Source: Paeniglutamicibacter terrestris
GTDB taxonomy: Bacteria; Actinomycetota; Actinomycetes; Actinomycetales; Micrococcaceae
Direction of reading: 5' to 3'
DNA: 64,000 bases
NCBI RefSeq assembly: GCF_012271785.1
Contig: NZ_JAAWVT010000001.1
Span: 62,001 to 126,000 of the forward strand
In this document: piece after piece, positions 44,420 through 53,815 of the stretch
How the letters are laid out: each line of letters opens with the position of its first letter
Numbering within the stretch: position 1 is the first letter of the stretch
Notes under the pieces: model-generated
The model's input: only the letters and a program-made list of their open reading frames with translations
What the model was told of the DNA's origin: nothing
Databases searched by the model: none
Translations under genes and position numbers: made by a program

Positions 44420-45213
44420 TAAATGGGCAACTTCACTTCGTTAGCGAACCAGTCTTGCAATTGCGTAACCCACACGCCCCACAGGCCGGTGGCCATGAGA
44501 ATTCCGAGAAGAATCAGCATGCCCCCGCCGAAGCGCATAATCGCGAGCTGGTGACGGCGGAAAAATTTCATGGCTCCCATGCCACGGCGAAGAGCCATGG
44601 CGATGAACAGGAATGGCAGCCCAAGACCCATGCAGTAGAAGAACGTCAATAAAGCGCCCTTCGCGGGGTTCGGGTCAACGCCCGTGCTCATGGCCAGAAC
44701 GGCAGCCAACGTAGGACCGATGCAGGGGGCCCATCCCAAGCCGAAGGTGACTCCCAAGACCGGGGCTCCCCAGAGGCCGGCCGGTGGCTTCCTGTGGATC
44801 TTCGCATCGCGTTGCATGAACGAAAAACCGCCCAAGAAGACCACGCCCATGAGGATTACGACCACTCCAAGAATCTGGGTGATCCAGGAACCCTTGAACT
44901 GCATCCACGCGGCTACCTGTGAAAAGACCACACCCGCCATGACAAACACGGCAGTAAAGCCAAGAATAAACAGGCCAATGCCTGCCACCATGCGCCCACG
45001 CTTCTGATCGGCAAGGTCGGCACCGGACAACCCCGTCACATAACCCAGATATCCAGGCACGAGGGGCAATACGCAGGGGGAAAGAAAGGAGACTAAACCG
45101 GCAAGAATGGCGACGGGAACGGCAAGAACCAGCGAGCCATCTTGAACGATCTCGGCGAACTGGTTTCCTTGGGCAGGAAGCATCATCGCATTGACCAGCG
45201 CGGGGCTGATCAC
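44419..45213 (-). CDS. ccdA: Thiol-disulfide transporter CcdA
   Basis: A 264-residue membrane protein that passes electrons from cytoplasmic thioredoxin to extracytoplasmic thioredoxin-like proteins. The paired reactive cysteines are in FLSPCVLPLVPGYLGYVTG and LGWAPCIGPTLAAVLAMS. Six membrane helices can be traced. The GTG start overlaps the TGA of the tlpA-like gene upstream, so reductant shuttle and substrate are co-translated. It keeps haem-binding cysteines of apocytochrome c reduced. Confidence 0.93.
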   Translation of the reverse strand: MISPALVNAMMLPAQGNQFAEIVQDGSLVLAVPVAILAGLVSFLSPCVLPLVPGYLGYVTGLSGADLADQKRGRMVAGIGLFILGFTAVFVMAGVVFSQVAAWMQFKGSWITQILGVVVILMGVVFLGGFSFMQRDAKIHRKPPAGLWGAPVLGVTFGLGWAPCIGPTLAAVLAMSTGVDPNPAKGALLTFFYCMGLGLPFLFIAMALRRGMGAMKFFRRHQLAIMRFGGGMLILLGILMATGLWGVWVTQLQDWFANEVKLPI

Positions 45214-45836
45214 AATGACTCGGTCAGTGCCGTATTGATCAGAGCCTTGAGCGTCGTTTTATCCGCCGCGCCAAGCACTCGAGCCGAGACTCTGCCCTGT
45301 TTGTCCAGAACAAGAGTGGTCGGTACCGCCTTAAGGGGAACGTACTTGGTCATCGCCAGCTGGATGGATCCCTCGGTGTCCTGCACCGAGGGGTACTTGA
45401 TACCGAAGTTTCGCTCAAAGGCTTCCGCAGCGTCTTTCTCATCTCGGACATTGATGCCGATGAACTGAGCTTTGTCGCCAAATTCCTTATTCAACTCCAC
45501 CATGTGTGGGGCCTCGATGCGGCACGGAGCGCAGGCTGCATACCAAAAGTTCAAGATGGTGGCTTGGCCAGCCCAATCAGCCGAATCAATCGCAGATCCG
45601 TCATAGGCAACTGCCTTTATTTCAACCGGTGCAGTGCGGGATTCCGGAGCATATTCCTCGACCGATCCGTCGCCGGCAATGTAGTTCTTGTTATTGCCTT
45701 CACGGGCCTGCTTGGCCAGCGGGTCTTCTTCGCCGACGCATGCAGCCAACGGGATGATCGCTGCGCCGAGCACGACAGCACGCAACAGTGTTCGTCGTCC
45801 CAAGCGCGCGGCTTGTGACGAGGTGGGATCGGTCAT
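45210..45836 (-). CDS. TlpA/ResA-like thioredoxin lipoprotein
   Basis: A 208-residue extracytoplasmic thiol-disulfide oxidoreductase that reduces apocytochrome c. After an Arg-Arg-containing signal (RLGRRTLLRAVVLGAAIIP) comes a lipobox LAAC. The thioredoxin fold has the CxxC active site in LNFWYAACAPCRIEAPHM, and the cis-Pro in KAVPTTLVLD. The twin Arg is suggestive but not a full Tat consensus. ATG at 45836 starts 4 bases after the phosphatase stop. Confidence 0.9.
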   Translation of the reverse strand: MTDPTSSQAARLGRRTLLRAVVLGAAIIPLAACVGEEDPLAKQAREGNNKNYIAGDGSVEEYAPESRTAPVEIKAVAYDGSAIDSADWAGQATILNFWYAACAPCRIEAPHMVELNKEFGDKAQFIGINVRDEKDAAEAFERNFGIKYPSVQDTEGSIQLAMTKYVPLKAVPTTLVLDKQGRVSARVLGAADKTTLKALINTALTESL

Positions 45837-45840
45837 GATC

Positions 45841-46503
45841 TCAAGCTCCAGGGATGTTCGCAGCGTTGACCAAAAGATCCACGCTAGGTTCTGCATAACG
45901 GACTGCGACCAGACTTTCACCTTCAAAGTCCAGACTAGTCACGGAGGTGAGAGTGCATTCGCGTTTCCGCGGATCATGCCACAGGGCGTTGCCCTCGGCA
46001 GAGCGGCGTGTCACCCAAATGGGCAGCTGATGGCTGACCAGGATGGCTTGCGCGCCCGGGCCACCAAGTTCTACCGCACGATCGCGGTGTTCAACTATGG
46101 CGGTCATCATTCGTTCCACCTGGTCCCGGTAGGGCTCCCCCCAGGATGGTCGGAATGGATTGACGACGTAGGACCAGTACTTTGGTTCCTTGAGTCGACG
46201 CTTAATTTGAGAAAGACCTTGGAAGCGATTCGCTGCCTCGATAATTCGATCATCCGTAACAATATCGAGGCCCAAGGCATCAGACGTGGGCTTGGCTGTT
46301 TCCTGCGCACGAACCAGCGGAGAAGACACCAAATGGGTGATGTTTGCTCCAGCGTTCCGTTGCGCCGTGAAATACTCGGCCGCCCTGTCGGCCATTTGGT
46401 GGCCAAGATCGGAAAGATGAAATTCAGGTAGACGACCGTAAAGCACCCTGTCCGGGTTATACACTTCGCCGTGACGCAGCAGGTGAACGGTGGCAGTCGA
46501 CAT
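45841..46503 (-). CDS. Histidine phosphatase family protein
   Basis: A 220-residue phosphoglycerate-mutase-like phosphatase. The catalytic RHG motif is LLRHGEVYNPDRVLYGR; the acid/base region is ILVSHQLPIW and the second Arg lies in SSPLVRAQETA. It is the first gene of the ccs operon, an arrangement common in actinobacteria, but its substrate and any role in cytochrome maturation are unknown. Assignment as a glycolytic mutase is not supported. Confidence 0.87.
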   Translation of the reverse strand: MSTATVHLLRHGEVYNPDRVLYGRLPEFHLSDLGHQMADRAAEYFTAQRNAGANITHLVSSPLVRAQETAKPTSDALGLDIVTDDRIIEAANRFQGLSQIKRRLKEPKYWSYVVNPFRPSWGEPYRDQVERMMTAIVEHRDRAVELGGPGAQAILVSHQLPIWVTRRSAEGNALWHDPRKRECTLTSVTSLDFEGESLVAVRYAEPSVDLLVNAANIPGA

Positions 46504-46773
46504 GGCTTAAGTGTCTCAAAACTTTGTTCTGTAACCTAAACAGGCCTATCGCGGCCTTCGGCGCGCGCGGCGGTCCACCTTGCTGGTGACAACACGGAGC
46601 TCATCGCCTCCGTACTATCGGAATATGGCCATATTGGGCGAATTATTGCGGATGTTGACCTCGGAGTGATTTCACCTCGCCCAAGAAAAACCATCCTTTT
46701 GGAGGGGGCCTAAACCAATCTCTAACCGATATCGTGAGTAGTAAGTCATAGTTTCCAACACGAGGAGCATCTC

Positions 46774-47484
46774 ATGTCCACCCCAGAGAACAATCCCCAG
46801 AACCCACAGACTCCGTCCGGAGATCCCACCCCGCCGCAGTATGGGCAACGCGCGCCGCTTGATCCCAACGCTGCTGGGCAGACACCACAGTTTGGCGCTC
46901 AACAGCCAAACCCGTATGGCCAGAATCCTAACCCGTACGGCCAGCCGGAGCAGTCCAATAGCCCCTACGGACAGCAGCCGTATCCGGGTGGATTCCAGGT
47001 ACCACCGCAGGGCAACTTCCCCGCTCCTCAGATGCCAACCCAACGTCCCAAGGAGCTGGACAGGTCGTTCTGGGCTATCTTGGCCGCCGGCGTCTTCTTC
47101 CTCGCCTCGATGGTTCTCACCCTGACCGACTCGGCCATCCGCGATTCGCTCACGATGACACCCGGAATGGACGATCTGCTCGCCCAGTCCGGCAGCAGCT
47201 TGGAACAGATGATTCCCATGGTGAGAATCTTTGTGATCGTCTTCGGGCTCATCGGCCTGGGAATCTACGTCTTGCTCGCGTTCATGGTTCGCAAGGGTAG
47301 CAACGTTGCCCGGATCTTCGCGACAGTACTCGCCGCTCTGTCGCTGTTCAACCTCGCTGGTGGTCTGATCATGGTCGTCTCGGTAATCCTCGGCATCGTC
47401 GGCGTCGTGTTCGCTTGGTTGCGTCCCTCCAGCCAGTACATCGCCGCACGTCGGGCCGCACGGGCAGCTGGCTTCCGCGGCTAA
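46774..47484 (+). CDS. Membrane protein with Pro/Gln/Tyr-rich N-terminus
   Basis: A 236-residue protein. The first 90 residues are disordered and rich in Pro, Gln, Asn and Gly-Tyr (NPYGQNPNPYGQPEQ). Three or four membrane helices follow (FWAILAAGVFFLASMVLTL, VRIFVIVFGLIGLGIYVLL, NVARIFATVLAALSLFNLAG, MVVSVILGIVGVVFAWL). AGGAG lies before the ATG. Proteins of this shape are common in actinobacteria near cell-envelope functions; the role here is unknown. A strong terminator follows. Confidence 0.75.
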   Translation: MSTPENNPQNPQTPSGDPTPPQYGQRAPLDPNAAGQTPQFGAQQPNPYGQNPNPYGQPEQSNSPYGQQPYPGGFQVPPQGNFPAPQMPTQRPKELDRSFWAILAAGVFFLASMVLTLTDSAIRDSLTMTPGMDDLLAQSGSSLEQMIPMVRIFVIVFGLIGLGIYVLLAFMVRKGSNVARIFATVLAALSLFNLAGGLIMVVSVILGIVGVVFAWLRPSSQYIAARRAARAAGFRG

Positions 47485-47499
47485 GCGTCCCTAACAAGC

Positions 47500-47550
47500 A
47501 AGTGGTCCGTGACCTCGCCAAAAAACTTGGCGTGGTCACGGACCACTTTT
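47500..47550 (+). terminator. Terminator after the PQ-rich membrane protein
   Basis: A 15-bp stem (AAGTGGTCCGTGACC at 47500-47514, complement 47534-47548) with an inner CGCCAA/TTGGCG pair, ending in TTTT. It may serve the convergent rex gene as well. Confidence 0.85.
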
Positions 47551-47595
47551 CGTTTGACCCGGCACCTTGAACATGCCAGTCCATGGCTGTGGGCC

Positions 47596-48339
47596 CTAAG
47601 CTTCTAGATTCTGGGCGTGGTAAGCCAAGATTTGTAGCTCCGTGGCTAAATCGACTCTGCGCAAATTCACTCCGGCTGGGACGTTGAGTACCACTGGGGC
47701 AAAGCTCAAGATGCTTCGCACCCCGCAGTCCACCAGTTTGTCGCACAAATCCTGGGCAGAAATGCCCGGAACAGATAACACTGCCATATTGGCCTTAGAC
47801 CGTTGGACGATACTTTCTAGGTCGGCAATATCTTGGACCTCCATGTCACCCACGGTGGTACCAATAACCTCCGGTGCCGCATCTAATAGCGCCGCGATTT
47901 CGAATCCTCTACTACGGAATCCGCCGTATCCGGACAACGCACGCCCCAAGTTACCCGCACCAATGATGGCAACACGCCACTGCTGCAACAAACCGAGCGC
48001 CTTAGAAATATGCTCGGTCAGTTCAACCACCACATATCCCACGCCCCGGGTCCCATACGAGCCCAGCAAAGAAAGATCCTTGCGCAAGATCGCCGGATTG
48101 ACTCCGGCCGCCGTTGCCAGCACCCCCGAAGATGTCCGGAGTTCGCCGCTGGCCTTCAATTTGATGAGGGCCCGTAGATACTGGGTCAGACGCGCCAACG
48201 TCGCCTCGGGCAGGATCCGCGTAAGCGAAGCAGTGACTGGCTGAGCTGACGCCTGGTCCAGCGACTGACCGTGCGCGGCCGGCAGTTCCGTGACACCCGC
48301 AGGGACTCCATTGTCTTCGGTGTGGTCCTCGGTGGACAT
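47596..48339 (-). CDS. rex: Redox-sensing transcriptional repressor Rex
   Basis: A 247-residue NADH/NAD+ sensor. A winged-helix N-domain (LPEATLARLTQYLRALIKLK, then GVNPAILRKDLSLLGSYGTR) is followed by a Rossmann domain with GAGNLGRALSGYGGFRSRGF. Binding of NADH releases DNA, derepressing respiratory genes. It is extended by about 35 disordered N-terminal residues. A glutaredoxin-like gene lies 67 bp upstream on the same strand. No clear Rex operator was found in the window. Confidence 0.93.
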   Translation of the reverse strand: MSTEDHTEDNGVPAGVTELPAAHGQSLDQASAQPVTASLTRILPEATLARLTQYLRALIKLKASGELRTSSGVLATAAGVNPAILRKDLSLLGSYGTRGVGYVVVELTEHISKALGLLQQWRVAIIGAGNLGRALSGYGGFRSRGFEIAALLDAAPEVIGTTVGDMEVQDIADLESIVQRSKANMAVLSVPGISAQDLCDKLVDCGVRSILSFAPVVLNVPAGVNLRRVDLATELQILAYHAQNLEA

Positions 48340-48406
48340 TGTGTTCTAACTCAATTCATTGGATAACAACAACTTTTACCAACCACCCTCATCGGTGGCA
48401 CCACGG

Positions 48407-48661
48407 TTAGCTGGACAGCAAGGACTCCAAGCGTTGCGGATCGATCACCCAAAAGTCCCGGACCCGTCCGTCAACTACGAGCACGGGAACTTCTTCGGAG
48501 TGTTTGGATAAGAGATCCGCGTCCTGATCAATATCAACACTTTTCCAGCTGTACCCCAGTCTGCTGGTGACCTCATCAAGGGTAATTTTAGCCGCTGTGC
48601 ACAAATGGCATCCCGAACGAACCAACAGAACTATTTCTCGGGGTCTCTTCACGCTGCTCAT
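48407..48661 (-). CDS. Glutaredoxin-like protein
   Basis: An 84-residue thioredoxin-fold protein of the DUF836/glutaredoxin group. The redox motif is RSGCHLCTAA (CxxC) near the N-terminus, and the cis-Pro segment is EEVPVLVVDG. It precedes rex on the same strand and diverges from a HAD phosphatase 50 bp away, a conserved actinobacterial grouping. Confidence 0.87.
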   Translation of the reverse strand: MSSVKRPREIVLLVRSGCHLCTAAKITLDEVTSRLGYSWKSVDIDQDADLLSKHSEEVPVLVVDGRVRDFWVIDPQRLESLLSS

Positions 48662-48710
48662 GAACCAACGCTACCGCTATGGTCAAAAAAGTTTGCAATA
48701 GACTGGGCGG

Positions 48711-49523
48711 ATGCCCTCCACCCTTCCTTCCCCATCCGAGCTCGGGCATGAACCCGCCCAGCCAGTCGCAGCTGCGGCCTTTTTCGACGTGGATAACACC
48801 ATGATGCGCGGGGCATCGCTTTTCGCGGTGGCCCGAAAACTCTATCAACGCCGCGCCTTTACGCTGCGTGAGGTCCTCTGGTTCGCCATCCACCAATTGC
48901 GGTTTTTGACCCGAGGAGAAAACCTCGGAGACATTCATGCCATCCGTGACCGTGCGCTTTTAATGGCAGCAGGATTCTCCGTTGAGGACATGGTTGCGCT
49001 GGGAGACGAGATTTATGACGAGTTCATTGAGTCGAAGATCTGGCCCGGAACTCGCGCCATCGCCGAACAGCACCTACACGCCGGTCGCCAGGTCTGGCTC
49101 GTAACAGCCACTCCTCTTGAAGTCGCTTCGGTCATGGCGCGAAGACTGGGTCTCAGTGGCGCGCTAGGGACCAGCGTTGAACATGTTGAGGGGGCCTACA
49201 CCGGTCGGCTCGTCGGCGAGATCCTCCATGGAGCAGCGAAGGCGACAGCCGTGCGAGAGCTAGCCAAGGAACACGGCCTAGATCTTGAACATTGCTGGGG
49301 GTACAGCGACTCGCAAAACGACATTCCGTTGTTGGAGGCAGTGGGACACCCGGTAGCCATTAATGCCGATCGCAGGCTGCGTCGTTACGCCATGGACCGA
49401 AGCTGGCCGACCTACGATTTCCGGACCGGACGCAAAGCTGCGGCCTTTGGCCTGAAGGCGGCAGGAGTCTCCGGTGCTCTTTGGGGACTATGGCGAAGCA
49501 TTAGCGCCATTCGCGGGCGCTGA
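48711..49523 (+). CDS. HAD-IB family hydrolase (SerB-like phosphatase)
   Basis: A 270-residue HAD phosphatase. Motif I is FFDVDNTMM, motif II is WLVTATPLEVA, and motif III/IV reads GYSDSQNDIPLLEAVG. The cap region and lipid-like C-terminal hydrophobic stretch resemble actinobacterial SerB2-like or lysophosphatidic-acid-type phosphatases; serine phosphate is not certain. There is no good ribosome binding site; a TAGACT box lies 6 bases before the ATG, suggesting a leaderless message. Confidence 0.87.
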   Translation: MPSTLPSPSELGHEPAQPVAAAAFFDVDNTMMRGASLFAVARKLYQRRAFTLREVLWFAIHQLRFLTRGENLGDIHAIRDRALLMAAGFSVEDMVALGDEIYDEFIESKIWPGTRAIAEQHLHAGRQVWLVTATPLEVASVMARRLGLSGALGTSVEHVEGAYTGRLVGEILHGAAKATAVRELAKEHGLDLEHCWGYSDSQNDIPLLEAVGHPVAINADRRLRRYAMDRSWPTYDFRTGRKAAAFGLKAAGVSGALWGLWRSISAIRGR

Positions 49524-49544
49524 ATTTCAGTTACCGAATAAATG

Positions 49545-49584
49545 AAAAAGGTGTGTTTCCCCCGAGGGGGAAACACACCTTTTT
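49545..49584. terminator. Bidirectional terminator between HAD and bS22 genes
   Basis: A perfect 19-bp inverted repeat (AAAAAGGTGTGTTTCCCCC and complement) separated by two bases, with T tracts on both strands. It serves the convergent HAD phosphatase and bS22 genes. Confidence 0.92.
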
Positions 49585-49620
49585 ACATACTCAACTCCGG
49601 GCAAGCCCGGAAACTGGTAT

Positions 49621-49719
49621 TTACTTCTTATTACGACGCTGGTGGCGGGTCTTACGAAGCAATTTACGGTGCTTCTTCTTAGCCATACGCTTGCGGCGCT
49701 TCTTAATAACAGAGCCCAT
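49621..49719 (-). CDS. Ribosomal protein bS22-type (AURKAIP1/COX24 domain)
   Basis: A 32-residue, extremely basic protein starting MGSVIKKRRKRMAKKKHRKL and ending RNKK. It belongs to the small actinobacterial AURKAIP1/COX24-domain family, known in mycobacteria as ribosomal protein bS22 of the small subunit. GAGGAA lies about 6 bases before the ATG and a terminator follows. The helix-turn-helix gene upstream on the same strand is its usual neighbour. Its size makes it easy to miss in gene calling. Confidence 0.9.
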   Translation of the reverse strand: MGSVIKKRRKRMAKKKHRKLLRKTRHQRRNKK

Positions 49720-49863
49720 ACTGGTTCCTCACAAACTGATTCGATTGCCGACTACTACTACCGCGGCACCAAGGCACCAGAATAGCCAACTGGACGTTAA
49801 ACGTTCCTTAACAGATTACCTGCTTCCAGAGCGGATTCTGACCACTCGTGAAAACCTCCGGAA

Positions 49864-50076
49864 TTAACCGGTGTTGAAGTCTCGACCGAATCCGGCTGCC
49901 CGCAGGTATTCCTGCACGGCGTTCTCTGGGACTCGGTAGGAGCGACCGAAGCGAACGGCCGGCAAATCACCGGAATGGACGAGTCGATAAACCGTCATCT
50001 TTGAAACACGCATCACATCGGCAACCTCGGCCACCGTCATGAAACGCGCGCTGGCAAAGTTTTGCGATTCGACCAT
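49864..50076 (-). CDS. Helix-turn-helix protein, excisionase/BldC-like
   Basis: A 70-residue DNA-binding protein consisting almost wholly of a MerR/excisionase-type winged helix: FMTVAEVADVMRVSKMTVYR, then LVHSGDLPAVRFGRSYRVPENAVQEYL. Such proteins lie next to the bS22 gene in many actinobacteria. AGGAG lies about 10 bases before the ATG. Targets are unknown; phage excisionase function is unlikely in this conserved housekeeping setting. Confidence 0.85.
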   Translation of the reverse strand: MVESQNFASARFMTVAEVADVMRVSKMTVYRLVHSGDLPAVRFGRSYRVPENAVQEYLRAAGFGRDFNTG

Positions 50077-50269
50077 TCCTTGATTCTCCTGACAATATTC
50101 ACATAGCAGTCATGCCGTGGCTCGGACGTCGGAATACTCCGGTCCGTGCCAACACCCCAAGATACCCTATGTCCTTTAGTGTTACTTTAGTGGCTCGCGG
50201 GGCCAATGTGAACGATTCTCACCCGTTATGAGCCATCAATCGGTTGCATTTCGTCTGCAAGTCACAGAA

Positions 50270-51382
50270 CTAGCATGCAGCGCGCACCGCTGCGGCCAAG
50301 GTGTCCAGCAAGTCGGAGCTAGTTTCCCAGTTCATGCACGCATCGGTGACCGACTGGCCGTAACGCAACCCACCGAGCACATCAGCGCCCACTGCCACTG
50401 CGTCGGGATCGTGCTTCTGCGCGCCCGCCACAAGGAAACTTTCAGCCATGATCCCGGCTATGCTCTGATCGCCGGCGGCAATGCGGGCCGCCAGTTCGCC
50501 GATAACCTCGGCCTGGCGAACCTCTGATTTTCCGGAGTTCGCGTGGCTTGCATCGACGATCAGACGCGGATTCATACCGGATCCGGCCATGGCCGCGGAC
50601 GCCGCAGCAACCTGCTCGACACCGTAGTTTGGCCCATCCGCTCCTCCACGCAGAATCAAGTGGGAGTCCTGGTTTCCCGTGGTCGTCACGATCGCGGTGC
50701 GACCGTCATCACTAATACCAAGGAACGATTGCGGGGCACTAGCGGCCTGGCAGGCGTCAATCGCGACCTGAACCGATCCGTCGGTGCCGTTCTTGAAGCC
50801 CACCGGCATCGAAAGGCCAGAGACCAACTGCCGATGCGTTTGGCTTTCGGTGGTGCGGGCCCCGATGGCTCCCCAACTCATCACATCAGCGAGGTACTGA
50901 GCGCTCAGCGGTTCGAGGAACTCGGTGGCCAACGGTAGCCCCAAGTTGCTGGCGGCGAGGGTGAATTCGCGGGCGGCACGTAAGCCGGCGGCCATGTCGT
51001 GGCTACCGTCAAGGTGGGGATCATTAACCAGACCCTTCCAGCCCACCGTGGTGCGTGGCTTTTCGAAGTAGCTTCGCATGACCACCAGCAACTCACCTTC
51101 ATGCGTCTTGGCAGCAGCAGCGAGCTTTGCAGCGTATTCAAGGCCCGCTACGGGGTCATGAATGGAGCATGGTCCGATGATCACCAGCAGGCGCTGATCA
51201 AGGCCTGAGAGCACCGCACGGACCTCCTGACGGGCCCTCATGATGCGGTAGCCCTGTGCGTCCCCCACCGGGAGCTCGGTTATCAGTTCCGCGGGGGTTG
51301 GCAGCTCAGTAATGGAGGTGATGCGCTCGTTGGTGTTGAAGCGCGGTTGTTCTTTTACGGCGGGGCTGATGTTGGTGCTCAT
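50270..51382 (-). CDS. aroG: 3-deoxy-7-phosphoheptulonate (DAHP) synthase, class I
   Basis: A 370-residue enzyme joining PEP and erythrose-4-phosphate, the first step to aromatic amino acids. The AroFGH-type motifs are VIIGPCSIHDP, MRSYFEKPRTTVGWKGLVND, GARTTESQTHRQL, VGFKNGTDGS and VDASHANSGK. ATG at 51382 with GAAAGG upstream is chosen; longer in-frame starts run into the regulatory leader. Upstream lie a promoter, a short Trp/Tyr/Phe-rich leader frame and alternative hairpins, so expression is probably attenuated by aromatic amino acid supply. The paralogue letter (F, G or H) is arbitrary. Confidence 0.93.
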   Translation of the reverse strand: MSTNISPAVKEQPRFNTNERITSITELPTPAELITELPVGDAQGYRIMRARQEVRAVLSGLDQRLLVIIGPCSIHDPVAGLEYAAKLAAAAKTHEGELLVVMRSYFEKPRTTVGWKGLVNDPHLDGSHDMAAGLRAAREFTLAASNLGLPLATEFLEPLSAQYLADVMSWGAIGARTTESQTHRQLVSGLSMPVGFKNGTDGSVQVAIDACQAASAPQSFLGISDDGRTAIVTTTGNQDSHLILRGGADGPNYGVEQVAAASAAMAGSGMNPRLIVDASHANSGKSEVRQAEVIGELAARIAAGDQSIAGIMAESFLVAGAQKHDPDAVAVGADVLGGLRYGQSVTDACMNWETSSDLLDTLAAAVRAAC

Positions 51383-51414
51383 GATCGGTGGCCTTTCGGT
51401 GAGACCCCGCGATT

Positions 51415-51525
51415 CAACGGGGGCCGAGTAGTTTGTTTGCGGCCCCGTTGATCCTCGCTGCAATTCCTTCAGGGCCGCTATCGTGAAAATAGCGAAGGGC
51501 CTGCAAGCAATAGCTTGCGGCCCTT
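51415..51525 (-). promoter_or_regulatory. Attenuator-like hairpins between leader peptide and DAHP synthase
   Basis: Three stems on the minus strand: AAGGGCCGCAAGC with GCTTGCAGGCCCTT (51495-51525, one bulge), CGCTAT with ATAGCG (51476-51494), and CAACGGGG-CCG with CGG-CCCCCGTTG (51415-51450). GGGCCGC in the first stem can instead pair with GCGGCCC further downstream, giving mutually exclusive folds as in ribosome-controlled attenuators. Confidence 0.6.
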
Positions 51526-51552
51526 GTCGACTCTGAAGGTGGGTATGCGAAT

Positions 51553-51612
51553 TTACCGCGTCCTAGGCTCCTCCAGAGCCGACACAAAATACGCATACCA
51601 ACGATTAGTCAT
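51553..51612 (-). CDS. Aromatic-amino-acid leader peptide of the DAHP synthase gene
   Basis: A 19-residue frame beginning MTNRWYAYF, so residues 5-9 are Trp-Tyr-Ala-Tyr-Phe, one or more codons for each end product of the pathway. It has no ribosome binding site; its ATG falls about where the promoter predicts transcription to begin, implying leaderless translation. Alternative hairpins follow before the structural gene. This is the expected design of a ribosome-stalling attenuator. Confidence 0.75.
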   Translation of the reverse strand: MTNRWYAYFVSALEEPRTR

Positions 51613-51619
51613 GGGTTGA

Positions 51620-51648
51620 AACATACAACCGCGAAGAACGATTGACAA
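51620..51648 (-). promoter_or_regulatory. Promoter of the DAHP synthase leader transcript
   Basis: Minus-strand TTGTCA (51643-51648), a 17-base spacer and TATGTT (51620-51625). The leader ATG begins 8 bases after the -10 element, which places it at or next to +1. Confidence 0.75.
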
Positions 51649-51693
51649 ATACTGCCCGCAGGCAGGGCTTCACAATTCGTCACTGATACACAA

Positions 51694-51745
51694 AAGCGGG
51701 TTGGAAGGAGTTGAACATCGCTGTTCCATTCCTTCCAACCCGCTT
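51694..51745 (-). terminator. Terminator of gdhA
   Basis: A perfect 16-bp stem (51694-51709 with 51730-51745), 20-base loop and TTTTG tail on the minus strand, 34 bp past the gdhA stop. Confidence 0.88.
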
Positions 51746-51779
51746 CAAATGCCAGTCGTTTTTAGCTGGTGCTACCGAC

Positions 51780-53126
<1,347 letters not shown>

Positions 53127-53313
53127 TTATTCTCCTCATCACTTGGGGCAGGCATAAGGGCACGCTTACGCCGTCTCTGGCAACGCTGCCCCGAACGAGA
53201 ATGTCATGACGCCACGGGTTGGGCATAACCGGGCGTCATCAATAATGCATCAGGACGTAACGTACTCGACACAAAAGAGTGCTCAAATACTCCGGTAATT
53301 GGTGCCGCTGAGC

Positions 53314-53772
53314 CTAGCGCTTTCGCCCAAATTTGCGTTTCGGAAAGCGCTCGAGGAAGTCCTGGGCACGGCCGGTCACCTGCTCAAGGGAACGGCCGAC
53401 AGTTCTACCCAATTGTGCCGCTGCCACCGTCGCGCCGCTTGTCACGTCGTGGGACGAAGCGTGCACCTCCACCTGATTCTTCTCGGGAACCACAACCAGC
53501 TCGGGCGCAGCGGGAAGGTATCCACTAAGCCAGGTCTGCAGCTCGAGGAAGGTCTCGGTTTCCAAGGCATAAAAGCGGCGCTGTCCATCGGCGCGCATGG
53601 AGACCAGCCCGGCCTCTCGCAGGACCTTAAGGTGTTTGGAAACGGTCGGCTGGGAAACACCCAATTCTTCGACCAAGGATCCTACGGACAGCGATTCTTC
53701 GCGCAGGGTATCGACCAACCGTCGTCTGGTCGGGTCGGCCAGCGCGGTAAAAATATCATCATGAGCCACCAC
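53314..53772 (-). CDS. ArsR family transcriptional regulator
   Basis: A 152-residue winged-helix repressor. The helix-turn-helix is DIFTALADPTRRRLVDTLRE then GVSQPTVSKHLKVLREAGLV, with the wing MRADGQRRFYAL. The usual metal-binding Cys box of ArsR/SmtB is absent, so it is more like the ligand- or partner-responsive ArsR members that control toxin, SRPBCC or biofilm genes. The C-terminal 60 residues are extended and basic. It starts with tandem GTG codons, 44 bp from the acuC stop on the same strand. Confidence 0.85.
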   Translation of the reverse strand: MVAHDDIFTALADPTRRRLVDTLREESLSVGSLVEELGVSQPTVSKHLKVLREAGLVSMRADGQRRFYALETETFLELQTWLSGYLPAAPELVVVPEKNQVEVHASSHDVTSGATVAAAQLGRTVGRSLEQVTGRAQDFLERFPKRKFGRKR

Positions 53773-53815
53773 ATAACCCTATCTGCATATACGCGTGGGG
53801 GCATCTTCGTGCGTC

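Noticed and set aside
51414-51596. 60-residue minus-strand protein upstream of DAHP synthase
   Set aside because: It overlaps the 19-codon leader and the hairpins in another frame, has no ribosome binding site, and its composition follows the RNA structure.
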